This document shows positions 61,881-64,000 of a stretch of 64,000 nt of DNA, piece by piece (position 1 is the stretch's first letter; each line of letters begins with the position of its first letter). The notes beneath the pieces are model-generated. The model worked only from the letters and a program-made list of their open reading frames with translations, made no database searches and was not told the origin of the DNA. The position numbers and the translations under genes are program-made. The DNA is from G963663315 sp965208975 (GTDB lineage: Bacteria; Pseudomonadota; Gammaproteobacteria; Arenicellales; Poriferihabitantaceae), in assembly GCA_965208975.1 (NCBI GenBank), contig CBDBQH010000003.1, positions 992,001 to 1,056,000 on the forward strand, written 5' to 3'.

Positions 61881-62120
61881 ATGACCACCATCAACGCATC
61901 CGACTTCAAGGCGCGATGTCTTACCATCCTTGACCGGGTCCATGAGACCGGAGAACGTATAGTGATTCTGAAGCGCGGCCGGCCGGTTGCAGAGCTCACG
62001 CGCGCGGCCAGTGAGGACAAGCGCTACCCCCAGACCGAACTGGAAGGAACGGTTGCCATCGTCGGCGATGTCGTTGAACCAATTTTCCCGGAAAAACACT
62101 GGGACAGCCTGAAACCGTGA
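61881..62120 (+). CDS. vapB: Phd/YefM-type antitoxin (VapB)
   Basis: 79 residues: TTINASDFKARCLTILDRV, RIVILKRGRPVAEL and a C-terminal tail, the standard pattern of Phd/YefM antitoxins that pair with PIN toxins. The ATG at 61881 fits the family; an upstream one at 61866 overlaps the -10 box. The toxin gene overlaps its end but is truncated, so the antitoxin is probably without a target. Confidence 0.88.
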   Translation: MTTINASDFKARCLTILDRVHETGERIVILKRGRPVAELTRAASEDKRYPQTELEGTVAIVGDVVEPIFPEKHWDSLKP

Positions 62121-62194
62121 GAGTGTTGCTCGATACGCATATCCTGCTCTGGTGGCATGGTAAAAATAAAAATGAATTCAGAGACAGACAATAA
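62117..62194 (+). pseudogene. Truncated VapC (PIN) toxin, first 14 codons
   Basis: A GTG overlapping the vapB stop reads VRVLLDTHILLWWH, the universal beginning of VapC toxins with the first metal-binding Asp. After about 62158 the family similarity stops and the frame runs 11 further codons of unrelated sequence to TAA. The break coincides with the beginning of the DUF4011 gene. Confidence 0.85.
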
Positions 62195-64000
62195 AGAAAC
62201 TGAGAACAAAGCAATCACCATCCAGATTGCAGCGGCCCACAAGGTCAATCTGGCACTCCAGCAAAACTCAGTGCCCGTTCTTCGGGACATTGTTCTCAAC
62301 AACCCTACAGACATCAGCTATCAAGACCTGGAGCTGACGGTCACCACCACTCCGGGGTTTGCCAAACCCAAGGTCTGGCATATCACCCGACTGGCTCCTG
62401 ATACCGAGATCTCCTTGCGTGACTGCATGATCGAACTCAACTCGGGATTTTTGGAGGAAGTCAGTGAAGCGGTTCGGGGCACCTACGATTTTTCATTGAG
62501 ATCAGAGAATGAAGTACTTGCCAGGCTATCTTGTGATGTGCAGATACTGAGTCGGAACGAATGGGGCGGAATCCAGGAATTGCCGGAGGTCCTGGCAGCC
62601 TATGTACAACCGAATTCGCCGTTCATACAGGAAATCCTGCGAACTGCAGCGAAGGTCCTGCAGGGAACTGGTCGTGCCCCGGGGCTCGATGGCTATCAGT
62701 CAAGAAGCCGAAAGAAAGTGGGTGAGATGGTCAATGCGATCTGGTCGGCTGTCATCCGGCAGGATCTGGCCTATGCCGAACCCCCCGCGAGTTTCGAAAA
62801 TGCAGGCCAGAAGATCCGCTTGCCCGAGGAGGTGAAACGACACCGTCTTGTGACCTGTATGGATTCCACCTTGTTATTTGCTGGTGCCCTCGAACAAGCA
62901 GGCTTTAATTCCCTAATCATTTTCACCAAAGGCCATGCCTTTGTTGGCGCCTGGTTGGAGGACCTGGAGTTTGGCACGAGCGTGGTTGAGGATCTGCAGG
63001 CCCTGCGCAAAAGGGTTGACCTCAAGGAGATCCTGGTGTTTGAGACCACGTATGTTGCGCATCGTCCTGCCGTCAGGTTCAAACAAGCGAGAGAAGAGGC
63101 CAATGCCAAGCTGCTTGATGAAGACAATTTCCTGCTACTAGTCGACATCAAGCAGTCCCGCCTTGCCCGGATTCGCCCACTGTATGAGCGGGTCACGCAA
63201 ACGGGGCAGGAGGATGCCTCGGTCGATGAAGTGATCGATGCAGGTCTGGATGACCTGAGTGACTTGCCTGAGGACGTGGAGTATCCGGATGCTCCCACCC
63301 CGGATGATGTAGTGGGTGCCGATCACCGCGTTGAAAACTGGAAACGAAAACTTCTTGATCTGTCCTTGCGAAACCGGCTGTTGAACTTCAAGCACTCGAA
63401 ACGGGCGGTATCCTTTATCTGCACAGATCCCGGTAAACTGGAGGACATGCTGGCCGAGGACCAGGTCTTCACCTTCTCACCCCTGGAGAAAGTCATCAGC
63501 CCCGATGATCCGCGAAGCGGCGAGGAGCATCGCAGACGTTACTCGGAAGATCTTCATGCAGAACAGGTGCTGCAAACCATGCGGCGCGGGAGAATTACCA
63601 CGGCGCTTGATCAACGTCAGTTGAGCGCCTCGTTGATCGGGCTGTACCGAGCCTCGAGGGCTGCGATTGAGGAAGGCGGCACCAACATTCTGTACCTGGC
63701 CCTGGGCTTTTTGAACTGGACCCAGACCGATAACCGCTCTCGCACCCACCGGGCGCCCCTGATCCTGATACCGGTCAGCCTTTCAAGAAGGTCCGTGAAT
63801 GCGGCATTCAAGCTGCGCATCCATGATGATGAGCCACAGTTCAACCCGACCCTGCTGCAAATGCTTCGCCAGGACTTCGGGCTTGAAATACCGGAATTGT
63901 CCAAGGAGTTGCCAAAGGATGACTCTGGCCTTGACGTGGATGGCATATGGAACATCGTCAGACAGCATGTTCGTGATATCGAAGGTTGGGAAGTTTCAGA
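62172..64000 (+). CDS. DUF4011-domain large helicase, defence-associated (N-terminal part)
   Basis: 609 residues up to the window edge, open. The first 360 residues are a charged region with possible beta strands (MNSETDNKETENKAITIQIA), then a DUF4011 domain beginning VENWKRKLLDLSLRNRLLNF near 385-404 and continuing through TNILYLALGFLNWTQTD and APLILIPVSLSRRS. Such proteins usually continue with a superfamily 1 helicase and a C-terminal nuclease (DUF3320 or Vsr-like) and reach 1500-2000 residues. ATG at 62157 is another possible start. It is directly inside the truncated vapC gene. Confidence 0.85.
   Translation, partial: MNSETDNKETENKAITIQIAAAHKVNLALQQNSVPVLRDIVLNNPTDISYQDLELTVTTTPGFAKPKVWHITRLAPDTEISLRDCMIELNSGFLEEVSEAVRGTYDFSLRSENEVLARLSCDVQILSRNEWGGIQELPEVLAAYVQPNSPFIQEILRTAAKVLQGTGRAPGLDGYQSRSRKKVGEMVNAIWSAVIRQDLAYAEPPASFENAGQKIRLPEEVKRHRLVTCMDSTLLFAGALEQAGFNSLIIFTKGHAFVGAWLEDLEFGTSVVEDLQALRKRVDLKEILVFETTYVAHRPAVRFKQAREEANAKLLDEDNFLLLVDIKQSRLARIRPLYERVTQTGQEDASVDEVIDAGLDDLSDLPEDVEYPDAPTPDDVVGADHRVENWKRKLLDLSLRNRLLNFKHSKRAVSFICTDPGKLEDMLAEDQVFTFSPLEKVISPDDPRSGEEHRRRYSEDLHAEQVLQTMRRGRITTALDQRQLSASLIGLYRASRAAIEEGGTNILYLALGFLNWTQTDNRSRTHRAPLILIPVSLSRRSVNAAFKLRIHDDEPQFNPTLLQMLRQDFGLEIPELSKELPKDDSGLDVDGIWNIVRQHVRDIEGWEVS

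Overview
The window is one continuous stretch of a gammaproteobacterial chromosome, probably from an uncultured marine or host-associated lineage. The assignment rests on gene order: hemA-prfA-prmC on one strand, and divergently a TPR lipoprotein, lolB, ispE, tRNA-Gln, prs, rplY, pth and ychF. Lineage below class level is inference. Non-coding DNA carries many short perfect tandem duplications (10-23 bp units, 2-5 copies), and the accessory part carries a family of small palindromic elements.

Region 1 (1-9.4 kb): a dimethylglycine/sarcosine-dehydrogenase-like flavoprotein (cut by the window edge) diverges from a five-domain oligopeptide-type ABC transporter (1.1-6.3 kb). A patch of toxin-antitoxin debris follows: an antitoxin whose HigB-like toxin has an internal deletion, a fragment of a DUF4143 ATPase, a C18 homopolymer upstream of an unknown secreted protein, and an intact higBA pair with its own operator and promoter.

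Region 2 (9.4-25.4 kb): conserved core. A NavAb-type voltage-gated sodium channel, hspQ, an MFS transporter, prmC, prfA, hemA, then the TPR lipoprotein-lolB-ispE operon, an agmatinase-family ureohydrolase, tRNA-Gln(TTG), prs, rplY, pth, ychF and a NorD/CbbO-like VWA protein translationally coupled to ychF.

Region 3 (25.4-40.2 kb): a defence island. It holds an AAA ATPase plus a DUF4276 TOPRIM-like protein (PARIS/OLD-like layout), an A+T-rich reverse transcriptase starting inside a remnant of hsdR, a three-gene operon (beta-class DNA methyltransferase, SIR2-like protein with a zinc knuckle, helicase-nuclease), a DUF4143 ATPase preceded by 23-bp tandem repeats touching its start codon, and a Fic protein with a duplicated fragment nearby. 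Six copies of a palindromic repeat, some paired into MITE-like elements, separate these modules and occur nowhere else in the window. The methyltransferase-SIR2-nuclease operon and the reverse transcriptase are the best candidates for an undescribed system.

Region 4 (40.2-54.6 kb): cobT- and cobS-like genes back to back with hemH and a CbiX-type chelatase, an unannotated 59-residue membrane protein, an MTH1187-family protein, a DoxX-like protein, an overlapping ATP-grasp/ATP-grasp/MFS cassette of unknown product, an iron alcohol dehydrogenase, xthA, a methionine-type aminotransferase, a glutathione S-transferase, a remnant of a CocE-type hydrolase, a BioC-like methyltransferase and a glycosyltransferase.

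Region 5 (54.7-64 kb): a seven-gene operon combining a small-molecule methyltransferase, a complete branched-chain-amino-acid-type ABC transporter and a polytopic membrane protein. At the edge is a vapBC locus whose toxin is cut after about 14 codons by the start of a large DUF4011-type defence helicase running out of the window.
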